Source: JAGQPD01 sp020426865 (GTDB taxonomy: Bacteria; Planctomycetota; Planctomycetia; Pirellulales; Pirellulaceae). Taken from it: a DNA stretch of 64,000 nt. The stretch covers positions 827,980 through 891,979 of the forward strand of contig JAWKTN010000005.1 in the NCBI GenBank assembly GCA_041399065.1, given 5' to 3'. Position 1 is the first letter of the stretch. Each line of letters opens with the position of its first letter. The position numbers and the translations under genes are program-made. The notes beneath the pieces are model-generated. The model was not told the DNA's origin, did not search any database, and saw nothing but the letters and a program-made list of their open reading frames with translations. Below, one piece after another: positions 38,843 to 48,853 of this stretch.

Positions 38843-39542
38843 TGATATCCAAACAGTGCTCGATGAGACGTCCAACGACGCGGTAAGAAGCCGCGTTGCC
38901 AGCCAATTGGACGATAGCTCGAGTATGTTGCGTAAGTTCCTCGACGCGATGCCGTTGGGGCCTCTTGGCGTTGCATTACTGATATCGGGCCGACGTCCGT
39001 TGAGCAACGATGCGCAGCTAGTTGGCAGCAAGTCGACGCCTGTCGATAGTTCCGTCCTGCGTCACCTGACGCGGGTCATTGAACAAGTTGCGCTACCGTC
39101 GCAGCTCCACTTGGCACAATCCAACCGTACGCTTACCGACAATGCCTTTAAAGATTACCTAAGTCAGCCGTCGTCAATTCACGTGTCTCCGCTCGAGTTT
39201 TACCAATCGTTCTGCGACATTTATACCCGGCTCCTGGTGAAGCAGGCGACGCAATCGATGCAGCAACGCGAAGGAACCGAACTTCAGCACGACACGGATG
39301 TCACGCCTGAAGCTGCACTGTCGACAACGATCGGAGACACGGTGACCCGGCCAGAGAGAATCTTGAAGATTCATGCGGGATTGGACCGTCTAAAAAAGGT
39401 TGCCCCGGAATTCGCGCTGCCGTTCATGCTTGCCGTCTTTGCGGGACGACATTACGATGAGATTGCCGCACTGTTGGACACAACGACCGCGAACGTCCAC
39501 GAATGGGTAGATATTGCCGCCGTGGAAATCAGCATGGGGTAA
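38829..39542 (+). CDS. Sigma-70 region-4-like protein (ECF-like)
   Basis: About 237 residues from ATG 38829. The C-terminal part reads LDRLKKVAPEFALPFMLAVFAGRHYDEIAALLDTTTANVHEW, written here only to show the order: a region-4-like helix-turn-helix with the usual 'xYxEIAxLLxxxxxxVxxW' pattern. The N-terminal region does not show a clear sigma region 2, so it may be a degenerate ECF factor. It precedes a Ser/Thr kinase gene, a common planctomycete arrangement in which kinase and sigma factor work together. Overlap with the previous gene and a 55-base gap to the next indicate an operon. Confidence 0.6.
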   Translation: MPILSDIQTVLDETSNDAVRSRVASQLDDSSSMLRKFLDAMPLGPLGVALLISGRRPLSNDAQLVGSKSTPVDSSVLRHLTRVIEQVALPSQLHLAQSNRTLTDNAFKDYLSQPSSIHVSPLEFYQSFCDIYTRLLVKQATQSMQQREGTELQHDTDVTPEAALSTTIGDTVTRPERILKIHAGLDRLKKVAPEFALPFMLAVFAGRHYDEIAALLDTTTANVHEWVDIAAVEISMG

Positions 39543-39597
39543 TACAGAACCGACGCATCACATCGAAACGACAGGTCGCATTACGCGTAACGACGAG

Positions 39598-42500
39598 ATG
39601 GAATCAGGTAATGACTACCGGAGAATCATCGACGGCTTCGTCAAAGCACGGAGCCTCAGTGAATCACAACGCAGCGACTATCTGAAAGAACTTGCGTCTG
39701 AGTCCGCATCACTGTCGAGCGAAGTGGAAGCAAGACTACGTCGCTATTCGCTATTGCACCGTCATGATAACCAGGTCGGTTCATTTCGTTACGCCATCAG
39801 TCGCCGGGAAATTGGGCGAGGTAGAAGCGGCGTTGTTTACGAGGCAACCGATTCGGCATCTAATCGAGTCGTGGCTATCAAGCTCATCCCGTACTGGTCT
39901 CTCTCGGACACGCAAGTTGAGCGGCTTGAGCGGTCACTTAAGAAAGTGCAGGAATTGCCGGCCGGAGCGATCGTACCCGTGCTCGACTTCGGACGGCACG
40001 AAGGGAATTTCTTCGTCGTCTCACCTCTGTTTCGAAAAGGCGAATTGGGGCAATATGCGTCCAAAGCACCATTTACTCCACTCACGGCGGCCAGATGTGT
40101 GCGACAGCTCGCTTACGCCGTCGCGACTGCCCACCGCGCCGGTTTGGTGCACCGCGACATCAAGCCGTCGAACATACTAATTGGCGATGACGCTCAGCCG
40201 CATTTGGGTGATTTTGACCTGGCTCGCGACCTCAATGCCTCGCAACAACTCACTCAAACCGGGGCGGTACTGGGCACCGCGTTATACATGGCACCCGAGC
40301 AAACACTGGGGCAGCCTGCGGAGTTCTATACCGACATTTATGCTCTGGGAGCGGTATTGTATTTCCTGCTCGCCGGGCGACCGCCGCATGCTGGCAGCTC
40401 AAGTCCACAGCTATTCGAGCAGATCAGGCAATGCGAACCAGTTTCGCCTAGCTATCTGAACAAAGACGTATCGCCAGAACTCGAGGCGATCTGCCTGAAG
40501 TGCTTGGAAAAACGCCCGCAGGCAAGGTATACCGCCGCCGACGATTTAGCGGACGAACTCGACCGATGGTTGTCAGGTGCCAAGACGCGAACGCGTCCTG
40601 TCACACCATGGATGCGGTGGCGCCGCTGGGCCGCTCGACACCCGAAGTACATCGGATTGATGTTCGCCATTCTACTCGTGGTGTCCGCGCTCTCGTGGTC
40701 CCTCTGGTCCAGTCAGGTTGAGTCTTCCAAACGAGTCATTGCAGAGAGTCGACAAAAGGCGGCAGAAGAGATAGCGCAGGCCGAATCGTCCAAACGGGCT
40801 GCTACGGAAGAATCGCTGAAGATCGCACGGTATTTCACTCTTTACAGCGAATTGCGGGACCTCATCGAAAGCAAACAAGTAGGGTGGAAGGACATCTGCC
40901 GCGGGAAAATCCGGGAAATGGTCGGCCTGAAGATCGCCAGTACCGACGAGATACAACTTCGTTCTATCGCAGCCGAGGTACTTAGTGGGTTCGATCTTGG
41001 CAAAAAACGTCTCGTCGCAGAGGGGTTTCACGCGTTCACTGTTGAATTCAGTCCCGACGGACGGTTCCTCGCCGCGGGCAAGCACTACAATCCAGAAAGT
41101 TGTCCCGTACGTCTTTATGATACATCAGACTTTTCGTGTTACCGAGAATTCAACGTGCCATCGCCATCTGAGGCGCGCAATTCGGGCGTTCACGCTTTGG
41201 TCTTTTCTCCTGATTCGCGGCTACTTTACGCGGGTTCACGTGACGGTACGATTCACCGATTTGACATAGCTGCGTCTGAGCACGCGACCTGGTCGACTGG
41301 TGATACTACACGTGTCCAAAGCCTTAGCATCACGCCTGACGGCGCCATTCTTGGCTCAGCGACGGACAATGGCCTGCTACAACTCTGGTCCACGGACGAC
41401 CTGCGGAAACTCGCCCAACTTGAAACGGTGGGGCAACGTATCGTCTTCAATCCAAGGAACGACGAGATGTTCTCGGCAAGGCCAAGCATCTGGCGATATA
41501 ATCGCGATACCGTGATCGCCACAGGGGCGACACGCACGATCCAAGAACGTAGTACGAACGGCTCGTCCTTCGCGATCAACAAAGAAGGCACGTTCGTTGC
41601 TTTTGATCACAATCGTAGGATCTTTCTTCACCCTTCGGACGGAGGCTTTTCTCAAAGCCGTGAATTCGTCGATCCGATTTTAGGGAAGATAGCTCACGAA
41701 GAGCAGCCCCTATGCATAACGTGCACGCCGTCATCCGATGTGTTGGTATCATGCTCAAGTGATCAGTACTATAAGTTTTGGGACACGGCGACGGGGGCCC
41801 TGCAAATACGAAAGCCAATCTTTGGAGACGCCAATCTTGATGCATCATTTAGCCCTCGTGGCAATCTGGTTGCCCTCACCGAGAAGCACGACGTTAACGT
41901 GTATGAACTCGATACGAGTCGCGTCATGGAGACACGATTCGTGAGTCCTTGTGAAGTCAAAAGTTTCGTTTATGCGATTGACGGCACACGAATTGCTGCA
42001 ATTGCCATGCACGACGAACACATTGAATCAGGCCACGCGGAGTTGATCGTCTGGGACGAGAAACTTCAAGCAGTTGTCCTGTTTCGGGATTTCGTTGTTG
42101 ACCAGCCGGTAACATGGGAATCGTGTGACGTGACGTTTTCATCGGACGGTACGCGGCTTTACAGCGTCGATCGGGGAAAAGTCCGTGCTTGGAGCATGAT
42201 GGGAGGCTCATCCGATACGGTCGACATTTCGGCTGAACGCTATGCTTCCATAGCCCCGGGGACGTCTGCTGAACAAGCGTGGTTCACCGTCGGAGATAAA
42301 CTGCTCGATTGTCATGGGGAAGTCGAGACCACGGAATCAGCAACGGTGCAATTCGACAACAGCGAAAGCAGGGAGAACATAGGGGTCTCGGCCCTCACGA
42401 AGGTGATCCGGCGCGACGATCGCCTCTATGTTGCTTCGCGCGATGGGGAATTGAGGATCTTTAACTGTAACGAATCGTTACTCTTGGAAAAACAGTTCTC

Positions 42501-42960
42501 TATCGGTGGGCATCTCATGTCGCTCGGTGTGGACGGTGTGCGAAACGTAATCCTGTGCGGTCGCGACGACGGGACGGCTGCGATTGTTTATCCCGAATCG
42601 GGAGAAATTTTCGAACTCGCGGGACTGCATCACGGTTGGATCTCATCCATCTCGTTTTCCGCTATCATTCCATCTCTCGTGGCGACGTCAGGTCGTGACG
42701 GTTGGATCCATTTATGGATACTTGAAGAACAACGACTGCGGAAAATCCTGACGTTCAAATCACCCGCCAAGCTCACACCTGTGAACAAGATCGAGTTCTC
42801 CCCCACGCACAATCGATTAGCAGCATCGTTTAACGGAGAGGGCGGAATCCGGGAATGGGATCTCGATATGTTATGCGAAGAGCTGGGAGAATTAGGGATA
42901 AGCTTTCGCGATGCCGTCGAGCGCGGTCAGAACAGCGTATCCGCCAGTCGGCTACATTAA
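39598..42960 (+). CDS. Membrane Ser/Thr protein kinase with WD40 repeats
   Basis: About 1120 residues. Residues 1-55 match the helical N-terminal region often found in planctomycete kinases. The kinase domain (about 60-330) shows the glycine loop IGRGRSGVVYEA, Lys95 in VVAIKL, HRDIKPSNIL (185-194), and the metal-binding Asp205 in GDFDLA. This last motif reads DFD instead of DFG. The activation segment ends at YMAPEQ. A membrane helix lies at about 351-370, and the outer part carries WD40-like repeats (for example LVFSPDSRLLYAGSRDGTIHRF). It sits behind the HTH and sigma-like genes, so it probably feeds a signal to them. ATG 39598 is preferred over an upstream start that overlaps the sigma-like gene. 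Confidence 0.9.
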   Translation: MESGNDYRRIIDGFVKARSLSESQRSDYLKELASESASLSSEVEARLRRYSLLHRHDNQVGSFRYAISRREIGRGRSGVVYEATDSASNRVVAIKLIPYWSLSDTQVERLERSLKKVQELPAGAIVPVLDFGRHEGNFFVVSPLFRKGELGQYASKAPFTPLTAARCVRQLAYAVATAHRAGLVHRDIKPSNILIGDDAQPHLGDFDLARDLNASQQLTQTGAVLGTALYMAPEQTLGQPAEFYTDIYALGAVLYFLLAGRPPHAGSSSPQLFEQIRQCEPVSPSYLNKDVSPELEAICLKCLEKRPQARYTAADDLADELDRWLSGAKTRTRPVTPWMRWRRWAARHPKYIGLMFAILLVVSALSWSLWSSQVESSKRVIAESRQKAAEEIAQAESSKRAATEESLKIARYFTLYSELRDLIESKQVGWKDICRGKIREMVGLKIASTDEIQLRSIAAEVLSGFDLGKKRLVAEGFHAFTVEFSPDGRFLAAGKHYNPESCPVRLYDTSDFSCYREFNVPSPSEARNSGVHALVFSPDSRLLYAGSRDGTIHRFDIAASEHATWSTGDTTRVQSLSITPDGAILGSATDNGLLQLWSTDDLRKLAQLETVGQRIVFNPRNDEMFSARPSIWRYNRDTVIATGATRTIQERSTNGSSFAINKEGTFVAFDHNRRIFLHPSDGGFSQSREFVDPILGKIAHEEQPLCITCTPSSDVLVSCSSDQYYKFWDTATGALQIRKPIFGDANLDASFSPRGNLVALTEKHDVNVYELDTSRVMETRFVSPCEVKSFVYAIDGTRIAAIAMHDEHIESGHAELIVWDEKLQAVVLFRDFVVDQPVTWESCDVTFSSDGTRLYSVDRGKVRAWSMMGGSSDTVDISAERYASIAPGTSAEQAWFTVGDKLLDCHGEVETTESATVQFDNSESRENIGVSALTKVIRRDDRLYVASRDGELRIFNCNESLLLEKQFSIGGHLMSLGVDGVRNVILCGRDDGTAAIVYPESGEIFELAGLHHGWISSISFSAIIPSLVATSGRDGWIHLWILEEQRLRKILTFKSPAKLTPVNKIEFSPTHNRLAASFNGEGGIREWDLDMLCEELGELGISFRDAVERGQNSVSASRLH

Positions 42961-43037
42961 GGTCCAATCCAGGGTACGGAGCTTTTCCACGCAAAAATGT
43001 ACCCTAACTGAACATCGCTATGTTTGATGTCTTGAGC

Positions 43038-43370
43038 TTAGCATGGTGGGACTTTCGGTGGTACGGATTTGATCTTGTCTGGGTCGATTCCGAGTTCCGC
43101 GAATCGCTTCCGACAAGTCTTTTGATGGGAATAGGACGCCAGGGCGTTGCGGCGAGCGTAATAGATTTGGCGGTTGACTTCGTCTCGGTAGCGTTGGTTG
43201 CGACAGCGAGGTGGGAGAGTGATGGAGTCGAGGAAGACGTTGACTGCCCGTCGGACTTGTTCCACCGTTAATAGTTCGCCGCTGAGAACGTCTTCGCTGG
43301 CCGATAGTTTCTGGTGATCTTGTGTACAGAATAAGGGTACGGAGCACGTTCGCGTAAGAATATGCTCCAA
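43038..43370 (-). pseudogene. Probable transposase C-terminal remnant
   Basis: The frame has QIYYARRNALASYSHQKTC and RKRFAELGIDPDKIK, which resembles the end of transposases with the pattern 'YYQxRNxxAxxSHxKxTRxxLxxLGI'. No catalytic core is present. The flanking ORFs are non-coding in appearance. It is taken as debris of an insertion sequence; the family is not certain. Confidence 0.35.
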
Positions 43371-43741
43371 GCTCGCTTGTGGCCCTTTTTGGGGCCTCCG
43401 AGCCCAGCTTCCGAGTGCGAATGAAATGAAATGTTAAAAGCCGTTGCGGACACGCGCATGTTTTTGGCGATGGCGGCCCTGGAAGCGCCGCATGACCGTG
43501 CGCAACGTCTGGTAATTGCCGGTGTGTTCGGTGAGAATTGTTGATATCCACGATACGTCTTTACTTAGATCGAATTCAGACATGAATTTCATGTCAGAGA
43601 TTGTCAGAGATGGCAGTGCAAAAGAGGGAAAATTCGGGTATTCTAGGGCAATCAGGCGAGTCACGGTCGACGGTACGCTGCGGATCGTAAATCACTGAAA
43701 TGACTGACTTTACGTCGCAAGTGTTTGATCTGCAAAAATGA

Positions 43742-43796
43742 GTCCCCAGGTGGCCTCCGGAGCCGAAGGTTACAGGTTCGAATCGTGTCGGGGATA
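43742..43796 (+). pseudogene. Pseudo-tRNA-Arg(CCG), lacking the D arm
   Basis: The stretch has an acceptor-like TCCCC/GGGGA pair, an anticodon arm with loop CTCCGGA (anticodon CCG) and a T arm ACAGGTTCGAATCGTGT with one mismatch. No D arm is present. From the anticodon on it resembles the 3' half of the intact tRNA-Arg 230 bases to the right. It may be an old attachment site left by an integrated element, or a decayed tRNA. Confidence 0.6.
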
Positions 43797-44020
43797 TTTC
43801 TCCTTGTCCTTTGCACGGTACGGCAAAAGCGCGAGGCATACCTCGATATAGTCTATGTTCCTGCCTAAGTTGTGATATAATGCGGTTTCCGCACGATATC
43901 CGCACGAATAAGCGGCAATAATGCGCTGAAATAGGGTGTTTTACGGTACGGGCGGGTGGTTTGTGAGCAAAGAGGTTTGTGGCTGTAAGTACATATAGGC
44001 TAAGTATTTACGATACATCG

Positions 44021-44094
44021 GCGCCCGTGGCGCAATTGGATAGCGCATCGGTCTTCGGAACCGAGGGTTACAGGTTCGAATCCTGTCGGGCGTA
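44021..44094 (+). tRNA. tRNA-Arg (anticodon TCG)
   Basis: A complete cloverleaf: acceptor GCGCCCG/CGGGCGT (with a G-T pair at the end), D stem GCGC/GCGC, anticodon stem TCGGT/ACCGA with loop CTTCGGA (anticodon TCG, codon CGA), and T arm ACAGG-TTCGAAT-CCTGT, with discriminator A. CCA is not encoded. The integrase gene to the right ends inside its 3' half, so this tRNA is probably the attachment site of the element. Confidence 0.93.
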
Positions 44095-45339
44095 ACTTTT
44101 ATCGTTTTCAATCCCGGGGAAAACCACACATGTGCTTGTTTCTCGGGATTTTTTGTCATCAGTTTCCGACCGTTTCCTGTCATTTCTGTCCGTTGCTGCA
44201 CCACCCCCTGCACCACCCTCTTCACAATTGCCAACCTGAGCCATCGCAATGTGCTCCGGCATTACCGTGAGGTAGTGCTGTTCTGCAACCCGAGGCGAGT
44301 TGCCAAGCCAAGCGGTCACGACATGAATGGGAAAACGGTTCGTAAGCTCTGTCTCCCGGCTGGCACGCAGATTGTGCCACAGCCTCGGCCACTTCTCCAC
44401 GCCGGCCCGTTCGATGATCCGCCGGAATTGCGTTCGAAGGTTCACGTCCTGTGATCGATACCGTTCAACGCAATACACAGCACCAGTTTTCGCAATTGCC
44501 TCGGCATCCTCCAGAAACGACCGGAGCTCAGCGAAGATCAGACACATGCGAAACGCCTTACCTTGCTTTTTCGTCTTCGGGCTGGAGATTCGCATCATGC
44601 CGGCCGCCCAGTCGATGTCGGTCCACTTGAGGCTAAGCGTCTCGCTAGGGTTCCTCAAACCTCCGTAGCGGGCCAACGCGACCATCAGCCGCCATTCGGC
44701 ATCTGGGCAAGCGTCAATCACTCTGGCGATGTCTGATACCGGTATAAACCGCGTACGCTCAGGATTAGCCTGGACACCAGCTACAACATCGTCAAAGGGG
44801 TTTGCATCGATCAAACCGCTACGACGTGCCTGCTTGAAGAACTGTTTGGTTCTCTTGATGTGGCCGGCCGCCGTCGCCTTAGCAAAATCCTGGTGCATCG
44901 CTCGTCCGAATTGGTCGGCCATGACAGCGGTTACGTCCGTGAGTTGCACACCAGCGAAGTGTTCGGACAGCTTCCCCCGGGTCGCTTCCCAATTGAGGAC
45001 GGTCCTAGCCTCAACGGCCCCACGGCGTTCGGCAATGAATTGCTCCACCCAATCGACGACCGTTGCCGATTGGCGAATACGCGTTTTCACGATGCCAGCT
45101 TGCGACAGTCGGTCGTGGATGTTGTCCGGACATCCTTTGAGCCATTCAGCGGTTGCCAGTGAAACAGGTTCACCCGAAATGCGAGACGAGACGATCTCGT
45201 GAATTCGTTTCGCGATCGCCTCAGCGGCCTTTTTCGTGATTCCCGTTACGCGGATCGATTTCCGTCGTCGGTTCTCATCGCGGAAGAAAATGCGATAACG
45301 CACCCTGCCGCCGTAGTTTTCGGCTGATACACTTGCCAT
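44068..45339 (-). CDS. int: Tyrosine integrase of the tRNA-Arg element
   Basis: About 423 residues. The catalytic part shows Arg in YGGLRNPSETLSLKWTDI, the HxxR box variant in LWHNLRASRETEL, and WLGNSPRVAEQHYLTV with the Tyr nucleophile. The N-terminal region has an Arm-type DNA-binding part (MASVSAENYGGRVRYRIF). ATG 45339 is chosen because AGGAG lies 7 bases upstream. The protein ends YARQDSNL because the frame reads into the antisense of the tRNA gene, as in many tRNA-targeting integrases. Confidence 0.9.
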   Translation of the reverse strand: MASVSAENYGGRVRYRIFFRDENRRRKSIRVTGITKKAAEAIAKRIHEIVSSRISGEPVSLATAEWLKGCPDNIHDRLSQAGIVKTRIRQSATVVDWVEQFIAERRGAVEARTVLNWEATRGKLSEHFAGVQLTDVTAVMADQFGRAMHQDFAKATAAGHIKRTKQFFKQARRSGLIDANPFDDVVAGVQANPERTRFIPVSDIARVIDACPDAEWRLMVALARYGGLRNPSETLSLKWTDIDWAAGMMRISSPKTKKQGKAFRMCLIFAELRSFLEDAEAIAKTGAVYCVERYRSQDVNLRTQFRRIIERAGVEKWPRLWHNLRASRETELTNRFPIHVVTAWLGNSPRVAEQHYLTVMPEHIAMAQVGNCEEGGAGGGAATDRNDRKRSETDDKKSRETSTCVVFPGIENDKSYARQDSNL

Positions 45340-45506
45340 AGCCACGCTCCTTTCTCAATCAAAGGTCGCTGGTCAGAATCGCTCGGGTGTTGCAATCACT
45401 CGGGCGATTCGCTTTTCCGAATCTACCCGATCGACGTTCGTTTGTCGAATCCTCTCCTGTCGTCCGTCACATGCCGCGCATCGCGGTCCTCTCGATTTCA
45501 GCCCTT

Positions 45507-45630
45507 CCCCTGATCCCCCTGATCCCCCTGATCCCCCTGGAGGGTGCATTACTTTATGTATCTACTATCTATTACTTATTACCCTTTAGTGAATTTAAAA
45601 TTTATCAGGGGCACCAGGGGGATCAGGGGG
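45507..45630. other. Possible iteron origin of the integrated element
   Basis: Three perfect tandem copies of TGATCCCCC (45511-45537) are followed by a very AT-rich stretch of about 60 bases (45546-45605) and then inverted GGGGGATCA copies (45617-45625). More GATCAGGGGG words occur at 45691 and 45784. Iterons beside an AT-rich region, next to a primase gene, fit a replication origin. The inverted arms could also form a G-rich hairpin. Confidence 0.45.
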
Positions 45631-45690
45631 TAAAACATCGTTTTCCTCGGGATTCCTTACCCCCTGATCACTTTTCGCATCAGGGAAACA

Positions 45691-48088
45691 TCAGGGGGTA
45701 TCCGACGAGAAAACGGCATACTCATACGTCTCATGACCCTTCGAATCGGTAAATGGCGTTCGTACGACCTTCCACCCATCAACGATCAGGGGGTCATCAG
45801 GGGGTCCGTCGCCTGACAGTTTGAAGCACCTTGAGAGTCGCTTCCCGACTTGTTGGAACGCACGTTTGGCAACTCCATCATCTTCAATGTCTTCGTGTGG
45901 CTTGACGCCCGGAATCTCAACGCTTTGCTCGTTGAGAATTATCGTGATCTCCGATACGCGAAGTCTTCGGTTGAGTTGTTTTGCTTGGCGGATTGCGAGA
46001 ACGACGTCGCGAAGCCAACTAAGATGAGGATTAGACGCGCGTACCTGCGCCGACCGATGTCCGTCCAGCAATGGCGGTAGCTTGAATATTCCCTGGACGA
46101 TCCAATCCAGTGTTTGCGCCCACGGGCGGAAATCATGGCGAGTTTCCTGGGTTTTCGGTCGGCCGGCTGTATCCCAGGCACGTACGACGGCCAAAACCGC
46201 ACCCAGGTATTTTCTCTGATTCTGGTTGATGTGTTCTAGGATGTCTCCTTCGGGAGACTGCCGGAATTGGTAGCCATCGACTTGTCGCAATATGCGCACG
46301 ATCGATGAGCGGTTCATCAAGTCCGGGGTAGCCTCGGCTTTGTTTGTGGTCAGCATCGTCACGATGTTCTTCGTTTCGATCTCCATCGAGGCCATATGGG
46401 GAACTCTTGCTAAGTAGACAGGCTCAGCTAGAAAGCTCTCCAACCCCGCGCAATCGAACTTGCCACGCAGGTTATCGATACAAATGATACCTCGTCCACG
46501 CACTAGGACTGTATCAAAGCTCGCCTGAAGGCTCCCGACGCCACCGTCACGCTGTGTCACCGTGCGAATCACCGTGTTGTAAATGGCAGCCGTTAGCTTT
46601 AGTCGAAAACCCCTTTCCGGACTGTGAAAAATCGGCTTCACCAAAGTCAATTGGAGCTCGACCGCGTAATAATGAAGAAAGTGCCAGCGCCGGAGTGACC
46701 AGAGCAGCGACCGCTCTCGATTTGTCACTTGGTGTGGTGAATCGAAAATCAGCGACAACGTCTAATAGCAACTGCACAGCAACGTCAAGGGGTACGTCTT
46801 CGGGAGATTCTCCTTGCGTGAGAATCCCCGTATCAGCGTCAAATCCGATAACAAGTCGCAGTTTACCCTGCGGTCCAACCAAAAGTGGGCAATTGGAAAT
46901 GGACCGAATTCGAGGCATTTTTCGTGCAAAGGCGTTGCTTGCGAGAATTAGCTTTGCTGTTCCTTCGCTGCATATTGCAGGTTCCGTCTCGTCACCAGTT
47001 TTTCGAACAATAGACGCGACTTCTTCGATTTCGGAACACAGCGTCGCAGGTTTCACTGGAACGAGGACTAACCCGTCGTTTGAATCTGGGTCCAGCATTA
47101 CAACTGTTTGGCCACGACGATAGTGCATTCCCCCTTTTGCAAGCAATGCTCCTAAGAGCCCAGCTGCATCCGTAATGCGGGTCTCGCCGTTCGGGAGCGA
47201 AACCTGTGGCTTTGACGGTGGCTCTGGGGGCGTGTCGTCTATCCACTTTAGTAGAGATTCGCGAATCTGATCGAGTGTCGCGTTGTCGTCGAACGAATGC
47301 ACCCAATCATACGCATCACTTTTGGCCGGCAAACCTGACACGTCGAGGATCTTCACCTCTCGGGCGATGTCCTCCAATACGTCCCCAACCGTCCTGGCAT
47401 GACCTTGCCCAGCATAATCGTTACTTGGCCACACCACCACGTGCTTACCCCTGAGTGCTGTCCAGTCCGTGGCCTGGGGAGACTTACCGCCCCGCGACGT
47501 TACGGCTACAAGTCCAATGGATGCAATCGCATCTGCCGACGTTTCACTATTTGTAACGAACACGCTTTCCGCAGTCGCGACGTCGGCGAGGCCGTACAGC
47601 GGACGCTTAACTTCGGGACCTTTGCAATCCCAGTCGTCTCCATCAGAATCTCTCTGGCTAGATTGAGCACTATTCTTCTTCTTGCGTGATTCCTGCAATG
47701 GCGGGTCGTAGTGATTGGCAGCCGGCTTGCCGATCGTATCGCGTGCGTCGCTCCACCCTTTTGCTGAGCAGCTGTCATGCTGACATTTGAACGACAAGGC
47801 ACCATCACGATGCTGCCCGATCGTAGTCTCACCACGGGCTCCGTGCGACGGGTCGAACGGACACTGAATCTCATAGCTCGTCCACTCACCTTTATCAACA
47901 ACCTTGCTGGGATTCGTGCCATTGTCTGACAGCCATCTCGGCACATCTAACCGCGGGCGTGCGTCGCCATTGCCTGACGCGATGCCGCCATTTACAAGCG
48001 ATGAGGCCACGCGCGGACTGTGTTGCGGCAACGGCAATAGTCTGGACGCAATTTCCGCGACCATTTCCATACTCATGCGGTCTGACAT
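45691..48088 (-). pseudogene. Primase-helicase split by a frameshift
   Basis: The first frame (48088 to about 46612) has a zinc-finger-like region CPFDPSHG...CQHDSC, a Toprim-like region (about residues 175-265; SVFVTNSETSADAIAS, HVVVWPSNDYAGQGHA) and then a region ending SGKGF. The protein then continues in a different frame as FRLKLTAAIYNTV and later IVTMLTTNKAEATPDLMNRS, which reads like a helicase/ATPase part, to a stop at 45691. The switch falls in GGGGTTTT, near a Walker-like SGKGF. It would need a +1 shift. A sequencing error, a real mutation or programmed frameshifting are all possible. It overlaps the upstream gene by 16 bases. Confidence 0.6.
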
Positions 48089-48810
48089 AGCGATTCCGGT
48101 TCCAGATAGTCGGGGACGTAAAGTAAATGTGATCTTCGATGGGGGCGGTCAGGCATGTCCTTTCCTTTTCGGGCAGTGGTGCCATACAGCCTCGCAATGC
48201 GTGCCGCGTTTTTGACAGACTGATCTACCAATACATTTGGAAATTCTCTTGTCACGTTGTCGCTGAAATGGCCGAGTAGGCGTGCGACGAGTTGATCCGA
48301 TTCGCTGTTATTTGGAAAATCGATGGGATACATCACGTGGCAACCGTTTCCAGACATCGAGATAATAGGTTCGTAAAAACCTAGCTGCTTGCCGACCTCG
48401 ACTGCGAAGTTCGACGCCTCGATCGTATTTTTCAGCTCCGCGTCGCTGGAAGAAATACCTGAAGGACGGCGGGGGTCGAGGTCAATGTACAGCCAGCGAC
48501 GCCGCAAGATGTCGTGATCCGTCGTCGTTGCTTTTGGGTATGACTCTAGCTGGTTGTTAGATCTCGCTAACAATGCTGGATTGACGACATTCAAAACATG
48601 ATATACACCGGCGAAACGTGGGTCGCCCGTTTCCCATCGTGCAACTTCGGCCGCCGCCTTCGCAAAATCGTCAAAGCAGCCCGCGATTGTGTAGGGTCGT
48701 CCTCGCCCAGACACTTCGAGGAAACGTATTTCAACGACGTCGCCCGGCTCGTGAAAGATGCGGAGCGTTCGTTCGATCTCGCTTGCGGTGACGCTTTCCT
48801 TGTTAGACAT
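48073..48810 (-). CDS. AEP-like primase of the integrated element
   Basis: About 245 residues. The two acids of the primase active site appear in RRRWLYIDLDPRRPSG (Asp-x-Asp), and the SxGxH-type motif appears as SMSGNGCHVMYPIDF. The end ARLYGTTARKGKDMPDRPHRRS also fits archaeo-eukaryotic primase-type proteins. The ATG at 48810 is preferred over one 33 bases earlier. It overlaps the downstream primase-helicase gene, so the two probably act together in replication of the element. Confidence 0.7.
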   Translation of the reverse strand: MSNKESVTASEIERTLRIFHEPGDVVEIRFLEVSGRGRPYTIAGCFDDFAKAAAEVARWETGDPRFAGVYHVLNVVNPALLARSNNQLESYPKATTTDHDILRRRWLYIDLDPRRPSGISSSDAELKNTIEASNFAVEVGKQLGFYEPIISMSGNGCHVMYPIDFPNNSESDQLVARLLGHFSDNVTREFPNVLVDQSVKNAARIARLYGTTARKGKDMPDRPHRRSHLLYVPDYLEPESLCQTA

Positions 48811-48853
48811 GATTCCAGTTCCTTGTTCTGGTGACACACACAACTCACGTAGA

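Noticed and set aside
45481..45720. GATCCCCCT words as a CRISPR array
   Set aside because: The units are 9 bases in direct tandem with no spacers, and the other copies are irregular and inverted.
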